Assembly: GCA_029379385.1 (NCBI GenBank)
Contig: CM055618.1
Coordinates: forward strand, 8,318,134 to 8,382,133
DNA from: Quillaja saponaria
Taxonomy: Eukaryota > Streptophyta > Magnoliopsida > Fabales > Quillajaceae
Length of the DNA: 64,000 nt
Direction of reading: 5' to 3'
Under the pieces are notes generated by a model that saw only the letters and a list, made by a program, of their open reading frames with translations, was not told the DNA's origin and ran no database searches. Numbering within the stretch: the stretch's first letter is position 1; every line of letters begins with the position of its first letter. A program made the translations under genes and the position numbers. Positions 49,541 to 64,000 of the stretch are shown here, in pieces.

Positions 49541-51011
49541 CAACAAATTGAGTAATTAAAAAAACAAGAATAAAAATTTATTCTCCATGAATCCAAAATG
49601 CATCATTATAAACTCCCCTTTAGGCAGGAATGTAACATACTATTAGGATCTCATGATTAACCTATGAAACTTAAATTAGAGTATCCTAACTTTTGAAAAG
49701 TCTATCCCCTTTGGGCAGATAAACCTTCTAGGCCGGTATACCCCAAACCATATGTTTCATGTATTTTTCAAAATTAAAGTATATAATAACCCCCTTTGGG
49801 CAGGAAACTATATACAATAATTTAAGAAACATCCCGTACTATAGCTTTCAAAAATCCCACAAATCTATACAAATAAACCACTTTGGTGGCAACCATCTAC
49901 ATAAACCTATAAGATTTTCTCAAGCGGGAAAATTTAATTACTCATAATATATACTTTCAAACCAAAATACATTTTAAAAGTATCTCATAGGATAATTAAA
50001 CACATGTTACAACTTTGAAAAATTGAATCAAAATAGAAGCATTCAGTAACACATGTTATGAAAACATGAGAGTACAAAATTATTTAGCTCTAACTAGGGA
50101 GAATACCTACTGTCAACAGCTCCAAAACATATAAAATATGAAAATTAAACTATTCTCAATATTATTTATGTGCTACCATATTAGTCTGAAACATAACAAA
50201 ATATCATTAACCAAACCAATATATCATGCACATATTATCCAAAATTTAACCATACCATAAAATTCAAAAATTCAAAAAATTAATTTGGTAAAATTTTGGG
50301 GGACATTCGGATAGGAGAAAGTGGCGCGTGTACCACACGCGCCACTACCGCTCGTGGGAGAAGGCCGCGCGGCCTTCTTCTTCCTCTAGTCGGCTCTGTT
50401 TGACCCGGCTAAGGCAGAAACGGGTTTGTTACGACCCGTTTCTAAAATTTAACTTTTTTCAAATGATTTTGATGCATTTTCTCAAATATTTTGTGTGGGT
50501 TTTGTTTTAAATTACTTTTCTAACAATAACCCCATAAAAATTTCATGTTTTATCAAGATTATACATCAATTAATTGAAATTGCAATGACATGAACCCTAA
50601 CTCTATTTCATAAGGGTTTCATTCCAATTTCTCAAAATAATACGAATTAAACTCATTGAATGATTACTGACTATGTATAAAACATACCAGAATCTAAATC
50701 TATGATTTAAATCGATTAAAACAACATGAAATCTTAGTTCTCAAATCAAAAACTTAATTTTGATTTTAAAACAACTCGAATTTTAAAATTCAGATTTCTC
50801 GACTTATAGGTAATGAAATCACATAAATAATATATCAAATTAAAGATATGAATGAGACCTTTAAAAAACCTAACAAATTGGGTTCAATTTCATTCATATA
50901 TGAGTTCGATTTTGAGTTTAAAGAAACTAACTTATATGAACCCTATAATTTTATGTTAAATAAATAAACATAAGGGTTCTAAATTCATGTATATTAGGCT
51001 CTGATACCACA
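49541..51011. other. Copia 5' untranslated leader
   Basis: This 1.5-kb non-coding stretch lies between the gag start and the primer-binding site at 50997-51009. It has a GC-rich island at 50320-50420 (gcgcgtgtaccacacgcgcc, nearly palindromic) in otherwise AT-rich DNA. Repeats of the phrase cccctttgggcagg appear at 49610, 49705 and 49790. The leader is unusually long for copia. Confidence 0.6.
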
Positions 51012-51477
51012 TGTTATAAATTTACAGGATCTCATACATGAATTTAGAACACATTAATAATAAAATTTGCGTACCTGATTAAGCCATAGCAGCGGATATC
51101 TGGAATCTCAGCCAAGCACACCTCAGTAATTGCTTACACAGCCAGGTCTTCCTCTTCCATATTTTATGTATTTTCTGATGGCAGCTCTCAATGGGGCAAG
51201 ATGTGTATATATAGAGAGGAGAGGGGACCTAGGTATTTCATGTCAGATAAAACCCTAAGAGTCCTCCCATTAAAGACTCCTAAAGTTACTCAGCCCACAC
51301 TTACTACCAATCCACATCTAATCAGATAAGAAGTGTGCTTAAGCCCTATCCCAAATGATCACATAAACTATATGAGCTATTACCAACATGTCTCAAATGG
51401 ACCAAACCTTAAGCTCGTTATATTATTAAAGCAAAAAGCATACAATTAATGGCAGCCCACACATGGAATTTCTAACA
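51012..51477 (-). repeat. 5' LTR of the 44-51 kb copia element
   Basis: 466 bp with intact ends TGTTAGAAATT and AATTTATAACA on the minus strand, directly followed by the tRNA-Met primer-binding site. A TATATATA promoter-like motif is near 51208-51218. Confidence 0.92.
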
Positions 51478-53010
51478 GAAAGCACATTGGTTGTTTCTTC
51501 ATTTCAGAATAAACTATGAAACAGTAATAATAAGATCTTCAACAAGTACTTTTGTTTCGTAATGAAAGCTTTATTAGTATTGTTTGAGGTTGATGTTGAA
51601 ACCATCGACATAACAAATAAACATTGGTTGTGTCTTTCAACCACAAATTGTTTGACGTTGATGTTGAAACCATTGACATAAAAAATAAACATAGGTTGTG
51701 TCATCAACCACAAATTGCTATTAAACTACTCTATTTTGGTTTGAATATTGTTGCTCTATGATATGATACAGATTTGATATTGACAATGTATATTGCTTTT
51801 ATTGAGAATATAGTTGGTTATATCTCAAGATAGCATGAATATTTATGATTTTGAAAAATGATTGATATAGAAATGACTTGTTCTTATATTATTGATGATA
51901 ATAATTGAAAAGTGTCTTCTACGTTTTTTACTCCATTAATGTTTTATCACGATAATTTTATGAATATGCATGTTTTTAACTTATTTTAATTTGGAGATAC
52001 AAATAATCAGAATTCTCTAACTAACTAGGGGGTTATAGCCAGTGAGCATAGGCTTGGCAACATAAAATGGGATAATGAATGATATTAATAATTAGTTATG
52101 TTAGTTTATATTCTTATCACTAAATTTGATATTTGTTTTACCATTTGACATTCAAAACTTTATCTCCCCAGTAGAAACTCAGTTTTTTACACCTTTGAAG
52201 CCGTAAAAAGTTCAATCTAAAAAACACAAAGTTGATTGATGCTTCTAATCCTCCTTTAGCTACAATTGAGTCATCTACACTAAGTTCTTGAGTTTTTGAA
52301 GACCTTTTATCAAATATGAAAGAAAGAGATTTTTCAAACTTTTGCAATACTCAACGTACTTTTTTATTTCTAAATTTCAAAAGCTAATCATTTAAAACAG
52401 AGAAAGATTCTATAGGTAGGATTACAAAGATTAACCTACAATTAAGTAATCAATGATTCTACAATTAAGCTATCAATCGACTCTACAATTAAGCAATCAA
52501 TCACCGAGATAATCTAGTCCACAATTAAACCTATTAAATACAAAAGTAAATCAAGGAATTAATTTACTTTGACATCCTCTCTAAAACTAAGGGTTAGTTT
52601 GGTATGTAAGAATAACAATTTCATTTCATGCATAATTTTATAGGAATGATTATTCTTTTATTTGATACGTATCTAGCCTCAAAATATTTATTTCATTCAA
52701 ATCATTTTATTCTATAGAAGTAGGAATTTTTCAAACTCGCGTAGGAAGTATTCCCACTTATATAGAATTAGTTTAATTTAGTCAAATAAAAAAAAAATAT
52801 CCATCTATCACATAAAATAAATAATTAAATAAAGGTTGTAGATTAATAAAATAATAATATAAATAAATAAATAAGCTAAATAATAAATATATTTAGTTTA
52901 GTCAAATGATAAAAATACCCTTCATATCACATTAAATAATATAAAAATAAAAATTTGCATTTAAAAATATAAATAAATAAATTGATTACCATTCATATCG
53001 TAATAAGTAA
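51478..53010. repeat. Dispersed duplicated block, copy 2
   Basis: Second copy of 6390-8295; it begins at the right edge of the copia element. A 56-bp segment (gttgatgttgaaaccat to ggttgtgtc) is itself duplicated in tandem here (about 51588-51700), whereas copy 1 has it once. It contains an LRR scrap and a complete inverted-repeat element. Confidence 0.85.
52138..52347 (-). pseudogene. NLR LRR fragment (copy 2)
   Basis: A 69-residue open stretch holds IVAKGGLEASINFVFFRLNF, then LRLQRCKKLSFYWG. This is the LRR module seen as IVAKEEGFEASIEIWFPRLN and LGKLENLKSFY at 18.9-19.1 kb. There is no start, no exon border and no neighbouring NLR exon, so it is a stray duplicate carried in the repeated block. 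Confidence 0.72.
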
Positions 53011-53343
53011 TTTTAAAATAAAATATTAATAGTATTAAATAATAAAAAGAATAAGAATAAGAAATAATTAATTAATTAATAATAATAAATAAATAATATA
53101 AAATTTTGAAATAAATATATTTTATAAATTATGTTACTTTTATTTTAGCATAATTTATATGATTTTATGTCTAAAAATTGTATATCAAATTAAATAAATG
53201 CAATAGAATGACTTTTCCTCGTTAATAGTACCAAACAATAGATAGAAAATGATTATTCCATTCCATAGCAATTTATTCCCATTTTTTTCCCACTTTCTTT
53301 TCCATGCCAATTTTACAAAAATCATTATTGCGTAAACTAATCC
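52591..53343. mobile_element. Harbinger/Tourist-like non-autonomous element
   Basis: The left end gggttagtttggtatg and right end (reverse strand) ggattagtttacgcaa form a short terminal inverted repeat. A TAA stands immediately outside each end (52588-52590, 53344-53346), the 3-bp target typical of PIF/Harbinger elements. It is 753 bp, AT-rich, with no transposase. A truncated relative starts at 7847. Confidence 0.7.
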
Positions 53344-53370
53344 TAAAGGTTCTTGACTAGAGATCATGCT

Positions 53371-53440
53371 GAGTTTGAAACCAAGTGTATAAAATCTTTG
53401 ACAAAGAATGATTTCGTGAAGAAATCTGCAAGCTAGCCAA
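53371..53440 (-). mobile_element. Short copia RNase H tail
   Basis: The minus strand reads LADFFTKSFFVKDFIHLVSN followed by a stop. It resembles the copia C-terminal motif QLADIFTKAL-F. It is only about 23 residues with no flanking copia domains. Confidence 0.4.
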
Positions 53441-54538
53441 AGATTTAATATAAATGAGTCATATAAATACCACGAGAAAGATTAGAGAGCGAAATTAAAG
53501 TAGAATGAAAAGCACCAATGTCAGTGCCCATCGTACCTAACTTAACTAAATGGTGGTGTTTATAAGAGTTTGATACTCGAACTCAATGGTAGAATGAGAA
53601 ACATGAGGTTGTTTCTGCCATGATGCCTAAGGAAAATGCAGTCCTCACCCTATTTGTCATCAACACTTCCTCCACTACATGTCGGATACCGTTATCTATC
53701 AAAAAGAAGGAAAAGGTGGACATAGGAGTGGCAGCTTTAAAATTAGCTATGGAGGAGCTCTACTTGGCGCCATGGTCAAGGATTAGATCAAATTCAAGTG
53801 TATGCCCTTTCCTTAATGTGCTACCAGCACTCATTAGCTATTCTTCCATATTGATCACCGATTCAGCTGAGGGATCATTAACACACTTGTCTATCATACT
53901 CTGGGTTTAATCGTACTAAAAGATAAAAATCATGAATTAGATTTTGTACAAACAATATTAATAATAAATTAATATTATAAAAACTTACACATGTAGCCCT
54001 AGCGCAAGGAGTAACAAACTCCAAGGCATGTTCCCTAGTCTTCCTCTTATTAGTGTATTCGTACACCTCCCTAAATAAGACCAGACGAGGCTTTTATTTT
54101 ACCTACAAGATAAAAGAAAATTAATCAAAAATTAGTTACATAAATCTATAATTATTAAATAATTAATGTAAATCAACCACTTTCTGGTGTTTTATTGAAA
54201 ACTCAATTCAATTTTAATTTTTTAAATTTCAAGAAAATAATTTTTTTTTTCTTTTTAAAAGTCCAACCATTAACTAAAATTTGTTCTGGACTGTTCGGTT
54301 CTTTTAGTTTTTCCAGCTTTCATTGATTTTTACATAATCCAATCACCAAAACGGTTCTATGGTCTAAACCGTTTCAATCTTTCATTTGGGAGATTGTTTA
54401 ACCAGTTCAACCAGTCGGGTCAATCTAGTTTTTAAAATGCTGGATAATAGAATATTCACTTGATTGTACATGCTATGCCCACTGCCCCAAGGTTCCTATA
54501 TAAATGAAGGTGAAATATAACATATCTTGTAACGAATC
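53441..54538. other. Unassigned spacer with broken reading frames
   Basis: Frames at 53620-53910 and 53880-54066 are open by chance or belong to a decayed gene; the minus frame at 54066-53965 (EVYEYTNKRKTREHALEFV) looks coding-like and vaguely transposase-like. I do not recognise it. No continuation of the phosphoglucomutase gene is seen here. Confidence 0.35.
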
Positions 54539-54541
54539 TTA

Positions 54542-58384
<3,843 letters not shown>

Positions 58385-59722
58385 CTGAAAAAGGTCAGCC
58401 AAAATATTATTAAGATAATCGCAGCAATCTACAAGAAAGTATTATTGCAACAGGAAAACAAAATATTCAAACTCTCATTCTTTTGGCTTTTGGTGCCAAG
58501 TTATGATGCCAAAACTAAATAAAAACAAATAGGTTTTCTGATTAGTTAAGTTGACTTTGTGAGGACTTAATAACAGAAGCAACACATGATTAGGAAAAAT
58601 AACCAGTTGTCTGCAAGCAAAAATAATAACATATCTTGAGAAAGCCACATCCGACAGTCAAAATTACTAATCAGATTAAAATTAAACCAGCAACAAGGCA
58701 GTACATTTAAAGATGGGTGAGTTTGACACATTTTCATCACTCAACCATTGCAAATTTGCAATAAGTATCATTTCATTATATATAATAAACCCCTTCATAT
58801 CAGCAGCTGTTTACAAAATATATTGAAGCCATTTTTTGACAAACAATTCAACTATAAATCGCTACATTACTCTTCTTCATTATATACTCAACTCTCTTTA
58901 CACGCAAACAAAGTTAAAAACTCTATTTTATAGTAACTTCAATTATTCATTTCAATCAAAATTTATAAAATCTGGATCCTATGATAATTCATTAGCAAAC
59001 ACAAAATATAATATAGATGCATGACATCAATTGGAACATTGGATCAAACTGAAAAATATATATATAAATATATAAGCTCAGATTGATAAAGTTTTCTTTC
59101 CTTGTATTGATCTATTCATTAATCAAGAGAAGAAAAAACCATTGTTCTAACACTGTAAAATTCGCCAATTTGATTAAATAAAACAATCAAATAATTGCTA
59201 AAAAGTAAAAACTAGTAGAAGTCATCAAAACCTCTTTTCTTTTCTTTTTTTCTATTTTCTTATTCATTTCATTTTTTATATATTTATTGTATTAAATCTC
59301 TAAAATGCATATTAGAGAGCTTCAATTAATATAACATTCCTTCCTTTGCTATATTTTCTTTCTTTTCTAATCTTTATCAGCTTATTTTATAAAATCTCGC
59401 AAATACATCTTAGATAGTAGAATATATTACATTATCTTCATTTTAGATTTAGTAAAACAACACTTAACACTCAAAATTGGCTCTTTCAGTTTCTACTATC
59501 CCTTAAACCTCAAGGAAATGGGCATACTTTACTCTAGATAGTATTCATATTATTATTTTTTCCTTTATTTTCCCTCTCTTTTCCTTTTCCAGTTGTTATC
59601 TACAAGAAAAAAAATTAACTGGTTAAGGAGATAATTGGTTAGGGAATAATATTTGTTAAGTTTTATATAACCATTTGAAACTCAATTTGCTTCCTAATTT
59701 TTTACATGTTTAATGACGCCTA
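58385..59722. other. AT-rich spacer, no gene
   Basis: I looked for the missing first exon of phosphoglucomutase (GTSGLRKK-type text) and did not find it. No transposon domain or repeat structure stands out apart from T-rich runs at 59230-59290 and 59560-59600. Confidence 0.5.
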
Positions 59723-60607
59723 TTAGGAGAGGAGGACAAAGGAATATGGTGAATCAATATATACCATTTGATTAGACATCTTCTCTATGGTAGCATTCAG
59801 GCTACCCTCCCAAAACCATTCATCTCCGTTTTCTTTTATCTTCACTCTTTGTAGCTTCGGAGTCGTTGAAACTCCAGAAGAAAATACCTGCATCTTGGGG
59901 CATTGTCTCACAATTACTTTTTTAAGGGATGGGAAATTGAAGGCAAAATTCGTTGAGCCGCAGAAATTGATGAGACTTGGTAGACACTCAAGTTCCAAAT
60001 TTTCCAAACGATCCAAAACAATCTCCACTTCTCCTTGGTCTCCCTTGCCAAATACTATTTCTTCTATAATTTCACACTCCCTTATCTTCATTTCTTCCAG
60101 TTGAACAAGACTTTTTGCTGTCGTGGATGTTAGTAAATGTAGCATTCCATTGCATTTCCAGACATTCAAGTTTGTCAAATGATTGAAAGACATCGTTGAA
60201 GGTACTAACTCTAACAAAGCGGAGCATTCCCATACTTCTAATGTTTCTAGAATCTCAAGAATTAGATGGAGTTGGAAGCCATCTTTGTATATCTTATCTA
60301 ATTTAGGCAATGCCCACAAACATAACTTTGAAAGGTGCAAAGGAGTTATAGTTTGTGTCTCCTCGTCAACGTGTCTTCCACAAGGAAATATCTCTTGAAA
60401 TGAACTATATTTCACAACTAGTTCTTTCAGATTGGGGATTTTCTGAATGAACCAATATGGGAATTTACTAGCTACTTGTACATCATCAAACGACTGTAGC
60501 AGGAGAATTGTTAGGTTATGGAACAGAGCATCTACAACATATTGGCCGTTCCATATCCTCATGGCGTCCTTGCCGTCTAATGACAATGCCTCTATGTTGG
60601 GGAGTAC
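59723..60607 (-). CDS. NLR locus C, LRR exon (open)
   Basis: After acceptor CAG (60610-60608) an open frame of 294 codons runs from VLPNIEALSLDGKDAMRIW to a stop at 59723. It carries about ten irregular LRRs (FPYWFIQKIPNLKELVV, FQEIFPCGRHV, LVPSTMSFNHLTNLNVW, LVQLEEMKIRECEIIEEIV, CPKMQVFSSGVSTTPKLQRV) and ends WFWEGSLNATIEKMSNQM. A GT at 59764-59763 right after NQM is a possible donor, as in the other loci, so the exon may end at 59765 with another exon further left, or the reading may continue 14 residues to the stop. This is the C-terminal recognition surface of an intracellular immune receptor. No lesion was seen. Confidence 0.8.
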   Translation of the reverse strand, partial: VLPNIEALSLDGKDAMRIWNGQYVVDALFHNLTILLLQSFDDVQVASKFPYWFIQKIPNLKELVVKYSSFQEIFPCGRHVDEETQTITPLHLSKLCLWALPKLDKIYKDGFQLHLILEILETLEVWECSALLELVPSTMSFNHLTNLNVWKCNGMLHLLTSTTAKSLVQLEEMKIRECEIIEEIVFGKGDQGEVEIVLDRLENLELECLPSLINFCGSTNFAFNFPSLKKVIVRQCPKMQVFSSGVSTTPKLQRVKIKENGDEWFWEGSLNATIEKMSNQMVYIDSPYSFVLLS

Positions 60608-60686
60608 CTGATCGAGAAATGAAACAAATTAGAAAATTGATGTATAGTGCACTTAAAACATTTTATCTTCTTTATTTCTACAATAC

Positions 60687-61448
60687 CTTTTCAATCAAGA
60701 ACATGGGTTGTTGAATTATTGCAACTTGTTGATCATCCTCTGGATCTGTTTCATGAAAGTTTATGGAATCAATTGTGAATATCTCCAACTTACCACAGAA
60801 TAATGTATATATCCCTTTCAGCTTCGGCCATTCTATGGTATGTGGTCCTGGGTGGAAATGTTCGAGTTCTGGTAAATCATTGAGAACTACTGCAATCACT
60901 CTTGGGAATACAAAGTTAATAGTTATTGTACTTCCAGGTATTCCTTCTTCCATAGCTACAATTTCCTTCATTTGAGCACATGAATCTATCCTGAGTAATT
61001 TAAGTCTCTCAAGACCCTTAGCTACAGATGCTGGAAATAGATATTTCAGACTTACACAATTCAGAACATGTATTTCTTGCAAGTTCATGAAGCTGAAGAA
61101 ACCTGTGGAGTCCTTGTTCCACACATTCGTCAATCTTGGTAGATGAATTACTGTCAATTTCCTCAAATGAATAGCTGCTCTGTTTTGGCCGTGATATTCT
61201 TCAATATCATCAGTGCTCTCTAAATTAAATATCGCTTTTACCAGATCACAACTTCCAACTCTTAGCTCTTCCAAGTTATTTAAGAGCCGTAGTAACTCCA
61301 AAGAAATCACATTTGATACAAAATCACACTTTTCCACTATAAGTTCTCTTAATTTGGAAAAAGTCTCGTTTGGAAATTTGCGATGCCAAATTTCTTTCAG
61401 CTCCGGGAACTCATATAATTCCAGCTTATCTATGCTTCGAAGTGCAAC
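60687..61448 (-). CDS. NLR locus C, LRR exon (open)
   Basis: This 762-bp exon (254 codons, phase 0 at both ends) lies between acceptor TAG (61451-61449) and a GT donor at 60686. It reads VALRSIDKLELYEFPELKEI, then LRRs including LLNNLEELRVGSCDLVKAIF, LTNVWNKDSTGFFSFMNLQE, LKYLFPASVAKGLERLK and LEHFHPGPHTIEWPKL, ending PMFLIEK. It is fully open and joins in frame to the exon at 60607. Together they are the best-preserved NLR sequence in the window. Confidence 0.85.
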
Positions 61449-63256
61449 CTATGAAATGCAATGAATAACTAAGTCAGATTACATGCTGGCAACATAGACA
61501 AGATGCTGAAAGCCATAATCAATGTAGCTTGTGATTCACAAGTACAATTTAATAAAATATATTATTTTGAATTATGTTCTATTTAAATAATCATAGTTCA
61601 AACAATATAATTCAACTAAATTCTATGAATGTGATAATTTATTCCAAACATCATAAAGTAATTTAAATTAAACTGAATTGAACTAAAATAAATTGAAATG
61701 AAATTTTTTTCTTATTCTATAGAATTGTTCCAAATATCCTAAGAACAGGAATTATAAGCCAATCAATTAATAATATAATTGTGTCATATGTCAGATACTC
61801 GCTATCAAATTAAGTACTAAACTTGTGTAAGTTCAAACTATAAACCAATTAATGAGAACAAGTAATTTTATTTTTAGTTAATATCTTATATAATTAGACT
61901 AATTATTTTTTGTGTTGGGTTAATTGCATATTTGCACATGTTATGTTTTTATAAGTGGATGGCTTGTTTTTTGTTGGCTGTTGTCTAGGTGAATAATTCT
62001 TTTATTTTATACATGTACTTATGTTTTAGTGGTAATTGATGTTTTTTTTTTCTATCATTTTGCACAATTTAATAATCTAATTGACTTTAAAATTGTAAGA
62101 CTTATTTATTTAATAGTAATTTTCTTTTTCTTTTAACAAATTTTATTGTGTATGGACTTAATTAATTACATTTAGACCTAAATTATTGAATTTAAGCCTA
62201 GAAATCTTGTTTAGGCTTTAATTTTCAAAAAATAATCTTATTCTCACATTCCAAACTATTCCAAACTACCCAAATTGAATCTACCATTGCTTCATTTCCT
62301 TTGGTTCCCCTTATTTCATAACCGGTAAATTCGGTTGTAGGCTTCGGTTAGCCTACAAATGGAATTGACACAATCAATTTAATTGAGCTGGAGGCAATCG
62401 AACCGAATTGATTCTCACCCCTCCTAATTCTGCATACATTTTGTTAGACTATAACATTATTATATGTACTCTTGAATTCACTAAAATTTAAAATTTTGCT
62501 TATATTGTTGCTTTGCAGTTACATTAGATTCTAAGAATTATATTATCTATGTTTGTTTATGGCTTATTTACTGTTTACTGTTTACGAACCTACGGTTTAC
62601 ACTAGTTTCTATTATGTCCTATTATGTCCTTATAGATTATTATATTTTCCAATATAGTCCTGGATGATTGGATTTTTTCCATTAACGTTCTCAATCAAAA
62701 TAAAACCAAAAATCCGAACGGGGATGACTTAAAATACCTACATAGCAATTTGTGGCTAAGATGGCAAGCTAAATTCCATGCAGGACAAACATGAGTTGCA
62801 CACAAACAAATATTTTAGTCCTTCAATGCATTTTCAGCCGCTAATCATTGTAGCCCACCTAATCTTAATGCTAACGCCAACGCATTCCCACTATGACCGC
62901 CTGTGCAACCACAAATCAACCTAACACTAATGCATTTACACCGTGATTTCAAAATTAAACTAATTCATACTTAATAAATAAGACAGATTGTACTCAGAAA
63001 TTAACAAGTAATAAAGAATAAATACAAAATGTACTATAATAGACAACAAAACAACTTGAAGTGAAGAAAAAAAAAATTAAAAGTATAACTCGTTGATCTT
63101 CAAAAGTTTTGAAAGGATTTTATTTATTAATTATTTTTTTACTTTTAATTTTTTTATTTTTTTTTTTAAATATCAAGAATGAAGTAGGAATTAGATGAAG
63201 AGATGAGAAAAGAAAACGGAACATATATTAAATTGGTCTATTAAAAAGATCAATAC
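61449..63256. other. Probable locus C intron
   Basis: Non-coding. At 61560-61740 an AT-rich stretch (ataattcaactaaattctatgaat against attctatagaattg) looks like a decayed inverted-repeat element. At 62590-62640 small repeats occur (tttactgtttactgtttac, ttatgtccttatgtcc). At 62860-62945 aacgccaacgcattcccac and taacactaatgcatttacac form a short diverged repeat. Confidence 0.45.
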
Positions 63257-64000
63257 CTTATCCTTAAACATCTTCTCAGTTGTGGCATTTAGGTTTCCCT
63301 CCCAATAGCTTTCATCTTTGTGTAATGTTTCTACCTGTACTTCCTGTAGCTTTGTTGTGCTCGAGAATCCCGTGGAAAATGTTTCCATCCTGGGGCAACC
63401 TTTAAGACATACTTTTTCCAAGTATGGGAATTTGAAGGCACAATTCATCGAAGAAAAACTAGTGAGACTTGGTAAACATAAGAGTTCCAAAACTTCAATT
63501 GGTTGAATCCAATCTCGTCCTCTTCTTCTTCAAGTTCATCTTTTTCTAATACTACTTCTTGTATCATTTTGCATTCACTTATTCTTAACATTGTGAGCTG
63601 AACCAGGCTTTTTGCAGTGGAGGACGAAAGTAAGCTTTCCAATCTGTGGCAATTCTTAACTTCCAAAAGTGTCAAATGCCTGAAAGATGCCGAGGACGGA
63701 ACTAATTTGGCTACGATGGAACACTCCCAAATGTATAATTTTTCAAGCATCTCAAGCAGTGGATCAAGTTCAAAGCCATCTTTGCATATATATTCTAACT
63801 TACGCAATCCGACTAACGAGAGTTCTTTGAGCCTTGCTGGAGAAGTTTCTCTTTCACGTGGAAATAACTCTTTGAAGGAACTATATGTTACTACCAGTTC
63901 TTCGAAATTGGGTATTCTTTGAAGTAACCAATATGGAAAACTAGTTTCTTCATCATGAACAAATTGTAGCCTAAGGCATCTCAGCCTGCAGAAAAACTCT
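63257..64000 (-). pseudogene. NLR locus C, LRR exon with one frameshift (runs off right edge)
   Basis: The minus strand opens at the right edge with RLRCLRLQFVHDEETSFPYW, then FEELVVTYSSFKELFPRE, LRKLEYICKDGF, LVPSSASFRHLTLLEVKN and LTMLRISECKMIQEVV. It continues after a frame change to CPRMETFSTGFSSTTKLQEV and NATTEKMFKDK, ending at a GT donor (63256-63255). The break is near 63490, where AAG is followed by TTTTGG although the paralogues have codons for LKVLEL or LEVLEL, so one base appears to be lost. If the base is really missing, the exon is dead; an assembly error would look the same. The upstream NB domain lies outside the window. Confidence 0.78.

Larger units (their letters stand above)
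44259..51477 (-). mobile_element. Ty1/copia retrotransposon with both LTRs, inactive
   Basis: On the minus strand the 5' LTR is 51477-51012 and the 3' LTR 44719-44259. The 5' LTR starts TGTTAGAAATT and ends ATTTATAACA. The primer-binding site TGGTATCAGAGCC (51009-50997) and the polypurine tract AAGTGGGAGA (44730-44721) are both in the expected places. LTRs are about 460 bp and differ at roughly 35 positions by eye (7-8%), so the insertion is not recent. The outer six or so bases of the 3' LTR (TATAACA expected) are altered. Coding content is described separately. No 5-bp target duplication was found; instead a 73-bp repeat flanks the element. Confidence 0.93.

Noticed and set aside
50997..51009. 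tRNA-like sequence near the LTR
   Set aside because: It is the primer-binding site complementary to the 3' end region of initiator tRNA-Met, not a tRNA gene.
44259..51477. The copia element as a recent, active insertion
   Set aside because: LTRs differ at about 35 of 460 positions by eye and the polyprotein has many stops.
53620..53910. 96-residue plus-strand frame, possible small gene
   Set aside because: No domain, no promoter context, and it sits among transposon scraps; kept as unassigned spacer.

Overview
This is nuclear DNA from a flowering plant, most likely a woody eudicot. Supporting signs are introns with GT/AG borders, Ty1/copia, Ty3/gypsy, hAT and LINE remnants, small inverted-repeat elements, AT-rich spacers, and a large coiled-coil NLR (RPS2 / At4g27190-like) resistance-gene family. 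I cannot name the species. The window is mostly a graveyard of tandem NLR copies and transposons. I support one complete gene: a six-exon laccase.

Layout. Positions 1-3960 (minus) hold NLR locus A: a broken NB-LRR exon plus three downstream LRR exons running off the left edge. Its coiled-coil part is gone, and a decayed copia element abuts the break (3961-5837). A dispersed block follows (6390-8295), with a second copy at 51478-53010; each carries an LRR scrap and a Harbinger-like element. The laccase lies at 9294-11586 (minus). 11.6-17.1 kb is repeat-rich spacer with a gypsy relic and an imperfect tandem repeat. NLR locus B (minus) spans about 17.1-28.7 kb: a CC-NB-LRR exon with several stops, then LRR exons of alternating type separated by introns, one of which holds a short inverted-repeat element. 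A decayed BED/DUF659 hAT transposase (30.1-33.5 kb, plus) follows a 350-bp tandem duplication. 34-44 kb holds a second duplicated block, one copy with a 626-bp insertion flanked by a 9-bp direct repeat, and a decayed copia element with both LTRs (36.3-41.6 kb, plus). A better-preserved copia element (44.3-51.5 kb, minus) has clear LTRs, primer-binding site and polypurine tract, but many stops. At 54.5-58.4 kb (minus) six consecutive exons of plastid-type phosphoglucomutase survive with introns and no other part of the gene. 59.7-64 kb (minus) carries the LRR end of NLR locus C, which continues past the right edge.

How it fits together. All NLR pieces are on the same strand and share one exon plan. 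Every undamaged internal LRR exon I could measure starts and ends at codon phase 0 and is a multiple of three (264, 744, 762 bp), so exons can be lost or duplicated without a frameshift. None of the three loci is an intact gene within this window; locus C has the longest open exons. The laccase is predicted to be a secreted copper oxidase, unrelated in function to the NLRs. I found no clear new biological system. The most informative items are the element insertions with visible target duplications, the in-window comparison of the two NB domains, and the phosphoglucomutase fragment.
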